Shown: piece by piece, positions 8,146 through 17,111 of the stretch
How the letters are laid out: each line of letters opens with the position of its first letter
Numbering within the stretch: the first letter of the stretch is position 1
Assembly: GCF_019049325.1 (NCBI RefSeq)
Contig: NZ_JAGMUO010000034.1
Location: 407,764 to 471,763 of the forward strand
Direction of reading: 5' to 3'
DNA from: Streptomyces sp. AC512_CC834
GTDB lineage: Bacteria; Actinomycetota; Actinomycetes; Streptomycetales; Streptomycetaceae
Length of the DNA stretch: 64,000 bases
The notes under the pieces: model-generated
Databases searched by the model: none
What the model was told of the DNA's origin: nothing
The model's input: the letters and a program-made list of their open reading frames with translations, nothing else
Position numbers and translations under genes: made by a program

Positions 8146-11100
8146 TCAGAAGTCGTCCAGACCTTCCTCGCTGCGGATCATGCGCCAAGCCGCCCGGCGC
8201 GCGCTGCGGTCCAGGTTGGACTTGAAGCCGCGGTCGGCGCCGAAGTAGCGCTTGCCAAGGGTGTCGACGGTGGACACGTGATCCATCATGTAGCCGTTGA
8301 ACGCCTTGTCGAAGACGACGCCGAAGTTGTCCTCGTCGTTGACGACGGCGGCGGCGCGGACCTTCGGGTCGGCCTTGGCCGCGTTGAAGGCCGGGAGGAC
8401 GTCCTCCTCGGTGAACTCCGTGCCGAACTTGGCGTTGAACTTGTCGATGAGTTCGGAGAGCAGGGACTTCTCCGCGTCCTTGGCACCGCCCGTGCCGTCG
8501 CCGAAGCCCTTGAGTTCGCCTGGGCCTTCGGGGCTGAGGGAGACATCGTGTTCGCCGGTCTTCGTGACGCGCAGGTGGCTGAGGTCGACCTCTCCTATGT
8601 CGACGCCGCCGTCGGCGCGTCGGGGGAGCCGGTTGAGGAGGTGGCGCCCGTAGAGGTGCAGGCGTTCCAGGTCGGGGTCCTGGTAGGGCACGATCTGGGC
8701 GAGGAAGCCGTACTTACGGACGTAGTCGTTGAGGTTGGCGCGGAACTCCTCCGCGGTCTCCACCTCGTCGTCTTCCTCGCTGTCCATGAGCTTGGTGAAG
8801 CGGATGACGGCGGGGGAGAGGAGCCGGTACAGCTCGGCGTGCAGCTTCTCCCACTTGGTCTGTGAGCCGCCGGCCTTCTGCTTCGCCTCGAAGTACGCGG
8901 TGGCGAACTCGTCCATGTCCTGTTCGGAGATGACAGGGGCGGACATGACGCGGCTCTGGGCGGTGTACAGGAGGTTGGGGTCGGAGGGGAGGGTTTCCGC
9001 CTCCTCGAAGTACGGGCGGAAGGCGTCCTGGATGTCCTCGGCCTCGTTGACGAAGTCCAGGACGGCGAGGTCGGCCTGGGACTTGCGCTCGGCGGTGCGG
9101 TTGAGGCGGGAGAGGGTCTGGACGGCGGAGATACCGGTCAGCTTCTTGTTGACGTACATCGTGGTGAGGAGGGGCTGATCGAAGCCGGTCTGGTACTTCT
9201 CGGCGACGACCAGGATCTTGTACTCCTGCTGGCCCTTGCCGCCTGCCTTGACGGCCTTGTCGTCGGCACGGGTGTACGCGAACGCCTTGGGCAGGCCGCT
9301 CTCGGACAGCCCGCCGTTCTCCTTGCTCTCGGTGGTCTCTTCCTCGTCGATGGTGAGGGAACCGGAGAAGGCAACGAGAACACCCAGGTCGGGGTACTTG
9401 GTGTCGTAGTCGCGGTCCTTGATGTAGCTCTTGATGGCCCGCGCCATCTGCACGGCGGACTGCCGGGAGGCCGTGACGACCATCGACTTGGCCCGTCCGC
9501 CGAGCCGACCGCGGGTGTGGGTCACGAAGTGCTCCACGATCACCATGGCGTGCTGGGAGACGGTGTGCTCGTGGGTGAGCGCGAACCGGGCGAGCAGGCC
9601 GTTCGCCTTGGAGGGGTCGACCTCCTTCTCGTCCGGGTTCTGGTTCACCAGCTTCCAGTACGTGTTGTATGTGACGTAGTTGCGCAGCGGGTCGAGGATG
9701 AAGCCTTCCTCGATGGCCTGGCGCATGGAGTACGTGTGGAAGGGCCGGTAGACCGCCTTGCCGTTCTCCGTGTCCTCGGTGCCGAAGAGTTCGAGGGTCT
9801 TCGCCTTGGGCGTCGCGGTGAAGGCGAAGTAGGAGAGGTTGGCGGCCTGGGAGCGTTCGACGGCCTTGGCCTTGAGCTTGTCGTCCAGAGTGACGGTGGT
9901 CGCGCCTTCGTCGTCCGAGTCGGAGTCCAGGCCGAGGTCCCGCAGGGCCGACTTCACGGCGGTGGCGGCATCGCCGGACTGGGACGAGTGCGCCTCGTCG
10001 ATGACGATTGCGAAGCGGGTGCCCTTGATCTCGGTGGGGTTGCGCTTGATGTAGTCGAGCAGGGCCGGGAACGAGTGCAAAGTGACCGTGACGATCTTGC
10101 CGGTGTCCCGGGACAGGGCGCGGGCGAGTTGTTCGCTCTTCGCGCCGTGCTTCTCGTCGATCTTCACGACCAGGCCGTCGGTCTGCGAGAAGCTGCCGAC
10201 GGTTTCCCGGAGTTGGGCGTCCAGGTTGCGGCGGTCGGTGATGACGATGACCTTGTCGAAGACGGGTTCGCCGGGCGTGATGCGGTTGCCGGCGAGTGCT
10301 TCGGGGTCGAGGGTGTTGCGGTCCGTGTCGGCGTGCAGGTCGCTCAGGCGGTGGGCCAGCCAACCGATGGTGTTCGACTTGCCGGAGCCGGCGGAGGCCA
10401 TGACGAGGTAGTTCTGGCCGGTTCCGTGGGTGGCTGCGTGGGTGGTCAGCTTCTTGACCACGTCCCACTGGTGGTAGCGGGGGAAGATCGTGGACTTGGT
10501 CGTGCCGCCGCCGGGTGTCTTGTTCTTCTGCTGGTGCGCGAAACGCTGGAGGAGGTCCAGCCAGTTGTCTCGCTGCCAGACCTGGTCCCAGAGGTAGGAC
10601 GTGGCGTACGTGCCGTGCGCGGTGGGCTCTGAGTTCCCGGCTCCGCCGGGGCGGCCGGGGCCGTTCGAGCCCGTATTGAAGGGCAGGAACTGGGTGCTCT
10701 TGCCCCGGAGCTGCGTGGTGACGAAGACCAGGTCTGGGTCCACGGCGAAGTTCGCGATCACTCGCCGCGTGAAGATCAGCTCGGTCGGGTCGCGGTCCGT
10801 CCGGTACTGCTCCTTTGCCTGCTCGACGCCCTGTCCTGTGAGCGGGTTCTTCAACTCGGCCGTGGAGACCGGTATGCCGTTCAGGAACAGGGTCAGGTCG
10901 AGACGGTGGCCCCAGTCTGCTTGCTTGGTGGCGTAGGGGAGTTCGCGGACCACGGTGAGGCGGTTGGCACGGTAGCCGTCGAGAACGGAGTCGTCGGCGA
11001 CGAGGTTTGGCTTGAAGTAGGCGACGCGGAGCAGGACGCCGCGGTCCTTTACGCCGTTCCGGAGGACGTGCAGCAGTCCGTTGTCGGCGATGGCCCGGTC

Positions 11101-11325
11101 GAGGCGCTGGGCGAAGCCGCGCTGGGCCTCGTTGGCGTCGCCGTAGACGGTGCGGAGTTCGTGCCATTCGTCGGGCTGCGACTCGCCGAGGAACGTGAAG
11201 AGCTCGTTGGTGTCCAGGCCGAGTTCGGGGCTGTAGTCCTCGGGGTTCGCCTCACGCCACCCGCGTCCACGGAGGGCGGCGACGATGGCGGACCCGAAGG
11301 CGGACTCGTCGTGCACGGGGCTCAT
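8146..11325 (-). CDS. hsdR: Type I restriction enzyme, R subunit
   Basis: The 1059-aa motor and nuclease subunit of a type I restriction enzyme. The N-terminal HSDR_N nuclease carries the PD-(D/E)XK core (LDLTLFLNGIPVSTAELKNP, about residues 142-165). The translocase follows with Walker A ASAGSGKSNT (about 312), DEAH box IVIDEAHSSQSG (about 440), FTATPK and the helicase motif EKYQTGFDQPLL. The C-terminal helical region should dock the methylase core. The length is normal for the family and no motif is broken. The ATG at 11325 overlaps the hsdS stop by 4 bp. It acts in the cytoplasm, translocating and cutting DNA not methylated at the HsdS-defined site. Confidence 0.96.
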   Translation of the reverse strand: MSPVHDESAFGSAIVAALRGRGWREANPEDYSPELGLDTNELFTFLGESQPDEWHELRTVYGDANEAQRGFAQRLDRAIADNGLLHVLRNGVKDRGVLLRVAYFKPNLVADDSVLDGYRANRLTVVRELPYATKQADWGHRLDLTLFLNGIPVSTAELKNPLTGQGVEQAKEQYRTDRDPTELIFTRRVIANFAVDPDLVFVTTQLRGKSTQFLPFNTGSNGPGRPGGAGNSEPTAHGTYATSYLWDQVWQRDNWLDLLQRFAHQQKNKTPGGGTTKSTIFPRYHQWDVVKKLTTHAATHGTGQNYLVMASAGSGKSNTIGWLAHRLSDLHADTDRNTLDPEALAGNRITPGEPVFDKVIVITDRRNLDAQLRETVGSFSQTDGLVVKIDEKHGAKSEQLARALSRDTGKIVTVTLHSFPALLDYIKRNPTEIKGTRFAIVIDEAHSSQSGDAATAVKSALRDLGLDSDSDDEGATTVTLDDKLKAKAVERSQAANLSYFAFTATPKAKTLELFGTEDTENGKAVYRPFHTYSMRQAIEEGFILDPLRNYVTYNTYWKLVNQNPDEKEVDPSKANGLLARFALTHEHTVSQHAMVIVEHFVTHTRGRLGGRAKSMVVTASRQSAVQMARAIKSYIKDRDYDTKYPDLGVLVAFSGSLTIDEEETTESKENGGLSESGLPKAFAYTRADDKAVKAGGKGQQEYKILVVAEKYQTGFDQPLLTTMYVNKKLTGISAVQTLSRLNRTAERKSQADLAVLDFVNEAEDIQDAFRPYFEEAETLPSDPNLLYTAQSRVMSAPVISEQDMDEFATAYFEAKQKAGGSQTKWEKLHAELYRLLSPAVIRFTKLMDSEEDDEVETAEEFRANLNDYVRKYGFLAQIVPYQDPDLERLHLYGRHLLNRLPRRADGGVDIGEVDLSHLRVTKTGEHDVSLSPEGPGELKGFGDGTGGAKDAEKSLLSELIDKFNAKFGTEFTEEDVLPAFNAAKADPKVRAAAVVNDEDNFGVVFDKAFNGYMMDHVSTVDTLGKRYFGADRGFKSNLDRSARRAAWRMIRSEEGLDDF

Positions 11326-12611
11326 GTCGGTACTCCGTCCGTTACGTTGCGCCCGCTGGCGGTGGAGACGTCGAACTGGCCGGTTACGGCGGCGGTGATA
11401 AGGGCTTGGCGACGTTCGGCCAGCAGACCGAGTTGACGATCTAGCAGGCGCTGGAACCGTGCCTCGCGGTCAGCTCCGTTGTCGAGCTGCGCCACCAACT
11501 CGCGCTGAGTGCTGAGTTCGGGGAACGGGAACCGCTGAGGTCTAAGCTGTTCCCGTGTGAGGTGGGTCATCGTGCTGGTGTTGCCCTGCACTTGGAACAC
11601 CCGGAGTCGTTCGGCAGCCACCAGACAGTAGTAGAGCCAACGGGGCAGCTCTTCGCCTCGGGACCTGATGCGGTGGAGTGCCTTCTGGTAGTAGATGTCC
11701 GAGATTTCTCCGCTCCATACGGCGGCTCGTCCTGGCCAGCTTCCGCCCTCATTGACGAGCAGGTCACCTGCCTGGAGGCGGTATCGGATTTGTTCCTCCG
11801 GCGGAAAGTCCATCATCGCCAGATTGTCGACGTCGATCCGGTCCCACTGGACATTAGCTACACGCAGATAAGGACGCAGGTGATCACCCTGGACGCGCTC
11901 CTGGTTAAGCATCTTGCCGAGCTCAACCTCGAAGTAGTGCGAGACAGCGCCAACGCGCCAATCAGCGGGGACGGTACCCAGCCAGTCTAGGCCGCTGTTC
12001 TTGCGGGCACCCTCTACGTGTGTGCCGCGTACTGCGTCGAACACGCGCCGGAAAGCGGCTTCCTTGATCAACATTCGCTGGTGCTCGTGCAGCTCGCGTA
12101 GTCGGTCTATGCGGGCAGTCTCGTCGTCGAGGAAGTCGGCGATGCGGCGCTGCTCCTCAAGAGCTGGGGCCCGCATTGCGATATTGGCGTAGCGGTCGGC
12201 GTTGAAATTCTGGATTGTGGACGTAACGGCTTCTGAGTGCACAATCCCCTGAAAGCTGGCAGATTGAGCGGCGTAGGCTAGGAAGCGCGGGTCCACTCCT
12301 TTCTTAGGGCGGAATCGAATCAAAAAGCCAGCGAAAGTGTGACCATCCGCTTGATCGGGAACCAGGAAGGCGCGTCCCAAGGTCCCACTGCGGGAGAGCA
12401 GGAGGTCCCCTGGATGCAGTTGGTGTCGGGTCTCAACGATCGTCCGCACATGCACCCCGGTGGCCGGGTCCTTGAGAGCACCTCCGGCCGTGATGTCTGA
12501 AGTTCTAATAAGACGAGTGCCCGAATCTGAATACATCTCCGCAGAGACGTTTAGACCGTACTGTCCAGAATCTACGCATAGATGCTTCAGGCGAGTTTCC
12601 ACCCAGTTCAT
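11322..12611 (-). CDS. hsdS: Type I restriction-modification specificity subunit
   Basis: A 429-aa protein with two target-recognition domains, each followed by a long helix: EEQRRIADFLDDETARIDRLRELHEH after the first, STQRELVAQLDNGADREARFQRLL after the second. I start it at the ATG at 12611, which overlaps the hsdM stop by 4 bp (ATGA). A longer frame upstream lies inside hsdM and is spurious. The first recognition domain (about 12,150-12,600) has visibly lower GC and rare codons, for example CTT-ATT-AGA in TRLIRTSDI, unlike the flanking subunit genes. That fits domain swapping by recombination. The target sequence cannot be predicted from sequence alone. Confidence 0.95.
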   Translation of the reverse strand: MNWVETRLKHLCVDSGQYGLNVSAEMYSDSGTRLIRTSDITAGGALKDPATGVHVRTIVETRHQLHPGDLLLSRSGTLGRAFLVPDQADGHTFAGFLIRFRPKKGVDPRFLAYAAQSASFQGIVHSEAVTSTIQNFNADRYANIAMRAPALEEQRRIADFLDDETARIDRLRELHEHQRMLIKEAAFRRVFDAVRGTHVEGARKNSGLDWLGTVPADWRVGAVSHYFEVELGKMLNQERVQGDHLRPYLRVANVQWDRIDVDNLAMMDFPPEEQIRYRLQAGDLLVNEGGSWPGRAAVWSGEISDIYYQKALHRIRSRGEELPRWLYYCLVAAERLRVFQVQGNTSTMTHLTREQLRPQRFPFPELSTQRELVAQLDNGADREARFQRLLDRQLGLLAERRQALITAAVTGQFDVSTASGRNVTDGVPT

Positions 12612-14668
12612 TCCGTTACCTCCCCCAGCAGCCCCTGAATCTCCGCCTCCAGCGTCTTCAGCTCCGCGTCGATCTCCGCCAACGGTCGCGGCGGCTCGTA
12701 CACGTAGAAGTACCGAGTGAACGGGATCTCGTACCCCACCTTGGTCCTGCTGTGATCGATCCACGCGTCCGGCACATGCGGGTGAACCTCCCGCTTGAGG
12801 TACGCCTCGACATCCTCACCCAGCGGCACGTTCTCGTAGTCCCGCAGCTCCGAGTCCGGCTCCGACTCGCCCTTGATGAGCTGGACCTCGCCCTCCGGGT
12901 CCCGTACCCCGACCGCCTCCCGTACCGCCTTCGCGAAGGGTGCCCCCGCCGGCCACAGCCGCCCGGATTCGATGACCGCGTCCTTCAGGGCAACCAGCGC
13001 CTCGGACTTCGTCCCCCATGACGAGCCCAGCAGCGTACGTACCGCCGCCACGAACCCCTCGCTGGACTCCAGCTTCTGCACCGGCTTCGACGCGGCCAGT
13101 GCCGCCAGCGTCTCCTCGGTCACCTCGAAGCGGAGCTTCAACGGCCGCTCTACGGTGATCCGCTGGTACCCGAAGTCCCTGTTGGCGAAGACCTTTACCT
13201 TGCCGTGGAGAGGGTGTTCCGCGTCCTTGGCGACGGCGAGGGCGTCGCCGTATAGCCGGGTCACCGTGGCGATGTGGTCCTTGCCCAGCTCCTTGCGCTT
13301 GTCGCCGAGGGACTTGCGCATCTTCTGCCACTGGTCGCGGGCGTCCAGGAGGACGACCTTGCCTTTGTGCTCCGGGCTCTTCCTGTTCGTCAGGATCCAG
13401 AAGTACGTGGAGATGCCGGTGTTGTAGAAGAGCTGGTCGGGGAGAGCGACGATGGCCTCGAGCCAGTCGCTCTCCAGGATCCAGCGGCGGATCTCCGACT
13501 CGCCCGAGCCGGCCGCGCCCGTGAACAGGGGCGAGCCGTTGAAGACGATCGCGATGCGGGAGCCGCCCCCGCCGCTCACGTCTACCGGCTTCATCTTCGC
13601 GATCATGTGCTGGAGGAACAGGAAGGAACCGTCGTTGATGCGCGGCAGCCCCGCCCCGAAGCGCCCGGACTCGCCGAGCGTCCTGTGCTCGTACTCGACC
13701 TCGTCCTTCACCTTCTTCCACTCCACGCCGAACGGCGGGTTGGCCAGCAGGTAGTCGAAGGACTTGCGGGCGTGACCGTCGTCGGAGAAGGAGTTGCCGT
13801 ACGCGATGTTCTCCGGGTCCTGCCCCTTGATCATCAGGTCGGACCGGCAGATCGCCCACGACTCGGGGTTCAGTTCCTGCCCGTACACCTCCACGTCGGC
13901 GTCCCGGTTGTAGGCCTTGATGTGTTCCTCGGCCGCGGACAGCATGCCGCCCGTACCGCACGCCGGGTCCATGACCTTGCGGACGACACCCGGGAGGCTC
14001 AACGCGTCCCCGTCCGGTGCGATCAGGAGGTTGACCATCAGGTTGATGACCTCGCGCGGTGTGAAGTGCTCACCCGCGGTCTCGTTGGACTGTTCCGAGA
14101 AGCGGCGGATCAACTCCTCGAAGATGTAACCCATGTTGTGGTTGGGCACGACCTCGGGGCGCAGGTCCAGATCCGTGAACTTGCCGATGACCAGGTACAG
14201 CAGGCCCGCACTGTCAAGGCGCCTGATCTGCTGGGCGAAGTCGAAGCGCTCCAGTACCCCGCGGGCGTTGTCCGAGAACGCGCCCACGTACACCAGAAGG
14301 TTCTTCGCCGCGTTCTGCGGGTCGGCGGCGATCTTCCGCAGGGTCAGGCTCGATGTGTTGTAGAAGGAGTGACCCGACGCGCGGCGCAGCCAGTCGTCCG
14401 GGTCGATCTCGGTGTCCTTGTACTGCGCGGCGACATCCGTGACTTCCGCGCGCGTCGGCTCCAGCACGCACTCCAGTCGCCGCAGCACCGTGAACGGCAG
14501 GATGACCTTGCCGTAGTCGGACTGCTTGTAGTCCCCCCGCAGGAGGTCGGCGACGGACCAAGCGTGGTTCGCCAACTCCGTGTGCTTACTGCTGTTCAAC
14601 TGGATCCCCGAGTTCCTTCCGGTGTGTCCCGCCCCTGTCGCGCCGTCCCCCGGCACGGGTGCGTCCAA
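12608..14668 (-). CDS. hsdM: Type I restriction-modification DNA methyltransferase (N6-adenine)
   Basis: A 686-aa class-gamma adenine methylase. The HsdM N-terminal helix bundle reads NHAWSVADLLRGDYKQSDYG. The SAM motif I is DPACGTGGML (about residue 234) and the catalytic motif IV is NPPF (about 309). A C-terminal extension of about 150 residues, rich in charged helices, ends in a short coiled coil (ELKTLEAEIQGLLGEVTE). The first about 28 residues of the ATG-14668 form are not typical of the family, and the natural start may be slightly internal. It begins 29 bp downstream of another methylase gene and is coupled to hsdS by an ATGA overlap, giving the operon order M-S-R. Confidence 0.95.
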   Translation of the reverse strand: MDAPVPGDGATGAGHTGRNSGIQLNSSKHTELANHAWSVADLLRGDYKQSDYGKVILPFTVLRRLECVLEPTRAEVTDVAAQYKDTEIDPDDWLRRASGHSFYNTSSLTLRKIAADPQNAAKNLLVYVGAFSDNARGVLERFDFAQQIRRLDSAGLLYLVIGKFTDLDLRPEVVPNHNMGYIFEELIRRFSEQSNETAGEHFTPREVINLMVNLLIAPDGDALSLPGVVRKVMDPACGTGGMLSAAEEHIKAYNRDADVEVYGQELNPESWAICRSDLMIKGQDPENIAYGNSFSDDGHARKSFDYLLANPPFGVEWKKVKDEVEYEHRTLGESGRFGAGLPRINDGSFLFLQHMIAKMKPVDVSGGGGSRIAIVFNGSPLFTGAAGSGESEIRRWILESDWLEAIVALPDQLFYNTGISTYFWILTNRKSPEHKGKVVLLDARDQWQKMRKSLGDKRKELGKDHIATVTRLYGDALAVAKDAEHPLHGKVKVFANRDFGYQRITVERPLKLRFEVTEETLAALAASKPVQKLESSEGFVAAVRTLLGSSWGTKSEALVALKDAVIESGRLWPAGAPFAKAVREAVGVRDPEGEVQLIKGESEPDSELRDYENVPLGEDVEAYLKREVHPHVPDAWIDHSRTKVGYEIPFTRYFYVYEPPRPLAEIDAELKTLEAEIQGLLGEVTE

Positions 14669-14697
14669 TTGTGGTCGATGTGTGAACGTGCGGATGC

Positions 14698-16929
14698 CTA
14701 ATGCCGCGAATCGCCACCCCGCGAACGTGTGGCCGTGCCCTTGCCACCGCCACCGCCACCGGCACCCCGCGACGGGAGTAGCTGCCCCCCGGTCAGCCCG
14801 CCGGCCAGCAGCCGTGCCGTGTCCCCCGCCAGCCGTGTCGCCCGCGCAGCCTCCGCCCGCAGTTCGTGCACGCGCCGGAACGCCTCCCCGTAGCGCCGCT
14901 GCTCCTCCAGCGGCAGCAGCGGCACGCGCAGCCGCCCCGGGCTGACATTGAGTACCGTGCTGCCCGTCGACGCGCCAGCGATGTTGTCCTCCGCCCCCAG
15001 GAAACCGGCGAGGAACCAGGCGTCCAGGCGGGCCGGGTCCGGTCGGAACAGGTGGACCTGCGTGCCCAGCAGTACGTCGGCTTCCTCCTCGCTCGCCACC
15101 CGGGCCATCGGGCCGCCTCCGCTCGCGACGGCCCGTACGAGCACATCCCCGGTCACGATCACCGGAACCGTGGCGCCGCCCAGTTTCTGCGCGTCGCCGG
15201 TCGGCCCGGAGCTTCGCGCGATGTCCGAACCGGTGAGGACCGGGCGGTCAGCAGCGGCTCCACCCCCGTCCTCACCACCTCCACGCCCCCGCGCCGTCTC
15301 CAGAACCGTCCGCAGCAGCGTCAGCGCACCGCCACGCGCGAGGTCCGACACCGTCGCCGTACGCCACTCGCGGGCCGCCGCCCCCGCCGCCCCCCAACCC
15401 TCGTATGCGGCGGCCCGACCGAGGGCTTTGGCCGCTCCCACCAGGTCACGGCGCGTCGCGTCCACCTCTGCCCACAGCTCGGCCGGGTCGGCCTCCGTCC
15501 GCGACGCCCGTACGAGACGGGCCGGAGTCAGGTCCACCACCTCGTCGAGCAGGTCGACGACCCCGACCGCGCGGGCCAGGCCGGACTCGTCCTCGAACGT
15601 GTCCGGGTTCTCCGTGAACGCCCGCCACGCTCCCAGCGCCCTGCCACGGATCTCGTCCCAGTCCAGGGTGGCCGAACGGCTGCCACCACGCGTGCTGCGG
15701 TGGCCGGTCCCGTCGCTTCCCGCGGTGCCGGACCCCTGGGGGACCTCCGCCGTGTCGACGAACAGCACCGACTTCCGGTCCGCGCCCCCAGGCTCGGGGC
15801 GCTGCAACACCCAGATCTGCAAGCCCACGTGCAGCGGCATCGACGCGCCGACGGGCAGCGCCACCACCGCGCGCAGTGCTCCGCTGCGTACCAGCTCGGC
15901 CCGCACGCGCCGCCCCGACGCGCGCCCGGCCGTCGCCGGGGGCAGAAGCAGCACCGCATGCCCGCCCGGCGTCAGGTGGGCGAGCGCGTGCTGCACCCAG
16001 GCCAGCTCCGACTCGGCGCGAGCCGGGACGCCGTACGCCCAGCGTGGGTCGTAGGCCAGTTCGTCGTGGCCCCAGTCCCGGATGCCGTAGGGCGGGTTGG
16101 ACAGCACCGCGTCGGCGAGCAGTTCGGGGAAGGCGTCCGCGCGGAGGCTGTCGTCGGCGCGGACCGTGACCGTGGCCTCCGGTGCGGCCAGCATGAGGCT
16201 CACGGCGCTGCGGCGGGCCTGGACGGGCAGCAGGTCCTGGCCGTAGAGCTCGCGTGCACCGCGCCGGGATGCCGCCGCGAGGAGAGAGCCGCTGCCGCAG
16301 GCCGGGTCGAGGACGCGGGCCGGGGTGCCTGGGACGAGGGCGGCGATGAGGTCCGCGAGCGGCTCGGGGGTTCGGTAGGCGCCGCTCGCCGCGCTGTCCT
16401 CCAGTTCCCACTCCGCCAGCACGCCCAGCGCGGCCTGTCCGCCTTCTTCGCGTACGCACGCGTACAGCGCGCGGAGGACGGCAGCGTCCTCGGCCGTGAA
16501 ACGGGCGGTGTCCGCCCCGCTGCCCGGGACGGCGTCGGCGACGCCCGCTCTGTCACGCTCGGCCTGGGCCGCGAGGTCCGCGTCGGACAGGCCGGCGGTG
16601 GCCCCGAGGTCTCCGGGGGAGTGGCGGGCCGCTGCCAGGACGAGGAGTAGTAGTTCGACCGAGTCGCCACCGGCACCGCTGCCGCCGCGTCCGTGCAGGC
16701 GGAGCATCGTCCGGAGTTCCTCGGCCGGGCTGGCGGCGGAGGCGTGTCCGCGCGTGGCCAGCCAGGCGCGGACCGTCTCCAGGTCGTACAGGGGGCTGCT
16801 CTCCGTACCGCTGGACGGCTCGGGGAAGTCGTCGTGCCGGCGGCGCCAGTTGCTGACGGTGGCGCGCGTGACCCCGGCGATGCGGGAGATCTCGGCGGCC
16901 GTCACCTGTGCGGTGGGCTGCTGGGGCAT
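14698..16929 (-). CDS. N6-adenine DNA methylase with N-terminal HTH and C-terminal HsdS-like recognition domain
   Basis: A 743-aa three-part protein. Residues about 5-60 are a MerR/recombinase-like helix-turn-helix (TAAEISRIAGVTRATVSNWRR). The middle is an N6_Mtase domain with motif I VLDPACGSGSLL (about 206) and motif IV LSNPPYGIRDW (about 278). The C-terminus resembles one HsdS target-recognition domain (GRLRVPLLPLEEQRRYGEAF plus helix). The ATG at 16929 is preferred over a longer frame to 16977. It lies directly upstream of hsdM on the same strand but also diverges, across 182 bp, from the exonuclease-helicase gene. It could be a self-contained modification enzyme for that helicase system, or a duplicate linked to the type I operon. 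No nuclease domain is seen, unlike type IIG enzymes. Confidence 0.88.
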   Translation of the reverse strand: MPQQPTAQVTAAEISRIAGVTRATVSNWRRRHDDFPEPSSGTESSPLYDLETVRAWLATRGHASAASPAEELRTMLRLHGRGGSGAGGDSVELLLLVLAAARHSPGDLGATAGLSDADLAAQAERDRAGVADAVPGSGADTARFTAEDAAVLRALYACVREEGGQAALGVLAEWELEDSAASGAYRTPEPLADLIAALVPGTPARVLDPACGSGSLLAAASRRGARELYGQDLLPVQARRSAVSLMLAAPEATVTVRADDSLRADAFPELLADAVLSNPPYGIRDWGHDELAYDPRWAYGVPARAESELAWVQHALAHLTPGGHAVLLLPPATAGRASGRRVRAELVRSGALRAVVALPVGASMPLHVGLQIWVLQRPEPGGADRKSVLFVDTAEVPQGSGTAGSDGTGHRSTRGGSRSATLDWDEIRGRALGAWRAFTENPDTFEDESGLARAVGVVDLLDEVVDLTPARLVRASRTEADPAELWAEVDATRRDLVGAAKALGRAAAYEGWGAAGAAAREWRTATVSDLARGGALTLLRTVLETARGRGGGEDGGGAAADRPVLTGSDIARSSGPTGDAQKLGGATVPVIVTGDVLVRAVASGGGPMARVASEEEADVLLGTQVHLFRPDPARLDAWFLAGFLGAEDNIAGASTGSTVLNVSPGRLRVPLLPLEEQRRYGEAFRRVHELRAEAARATRLAGDTARLLAGGLTGGQLLPSRGAGGGGGGKGTATRSRGGDSRH

Positions 16930-16998
16930 GGCGGTTCCTGGACCTCTCGGTAGCGGACGGTCAACAACGTACAGCACACGTCAAGTCTGGACAAGTGA

Positions 16999-17028
16999 TT
17001 GACGATGCTTTCAGTGCTGTGCTTATCT
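16999..17028 (+). promoter_or_regulatory. Possible promoter of the exonuclease-helicase block
   Basis: TTGACG (16999-17004), an 18-bp spacer and TTATCT (17023-17028) lie about 85 bp upstream of the chosen GTG start, in the 182-bp divergent gap shared with the methylase gene. The gap is visibly less GC-rich than the genes. The assignment is by eye. Confidence 0.35.
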
Positions 17029-17111
17029 GGTCGAGCTTCCGGCGGGGACGTCCGGCATGGCGCAACCGGGCGCCGTGCCTGGGGGCGGCCGGGGATGGTG
17101 GGGGACGAGTC

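Noticed and set aside
16908..17111. 68-residue upstream extension of the exonuclease-helicase protein
   Set aside because: It crosses the divergent methylase start and the likely promoter; the GTG at 17112 has a much better ribosome-binding site.
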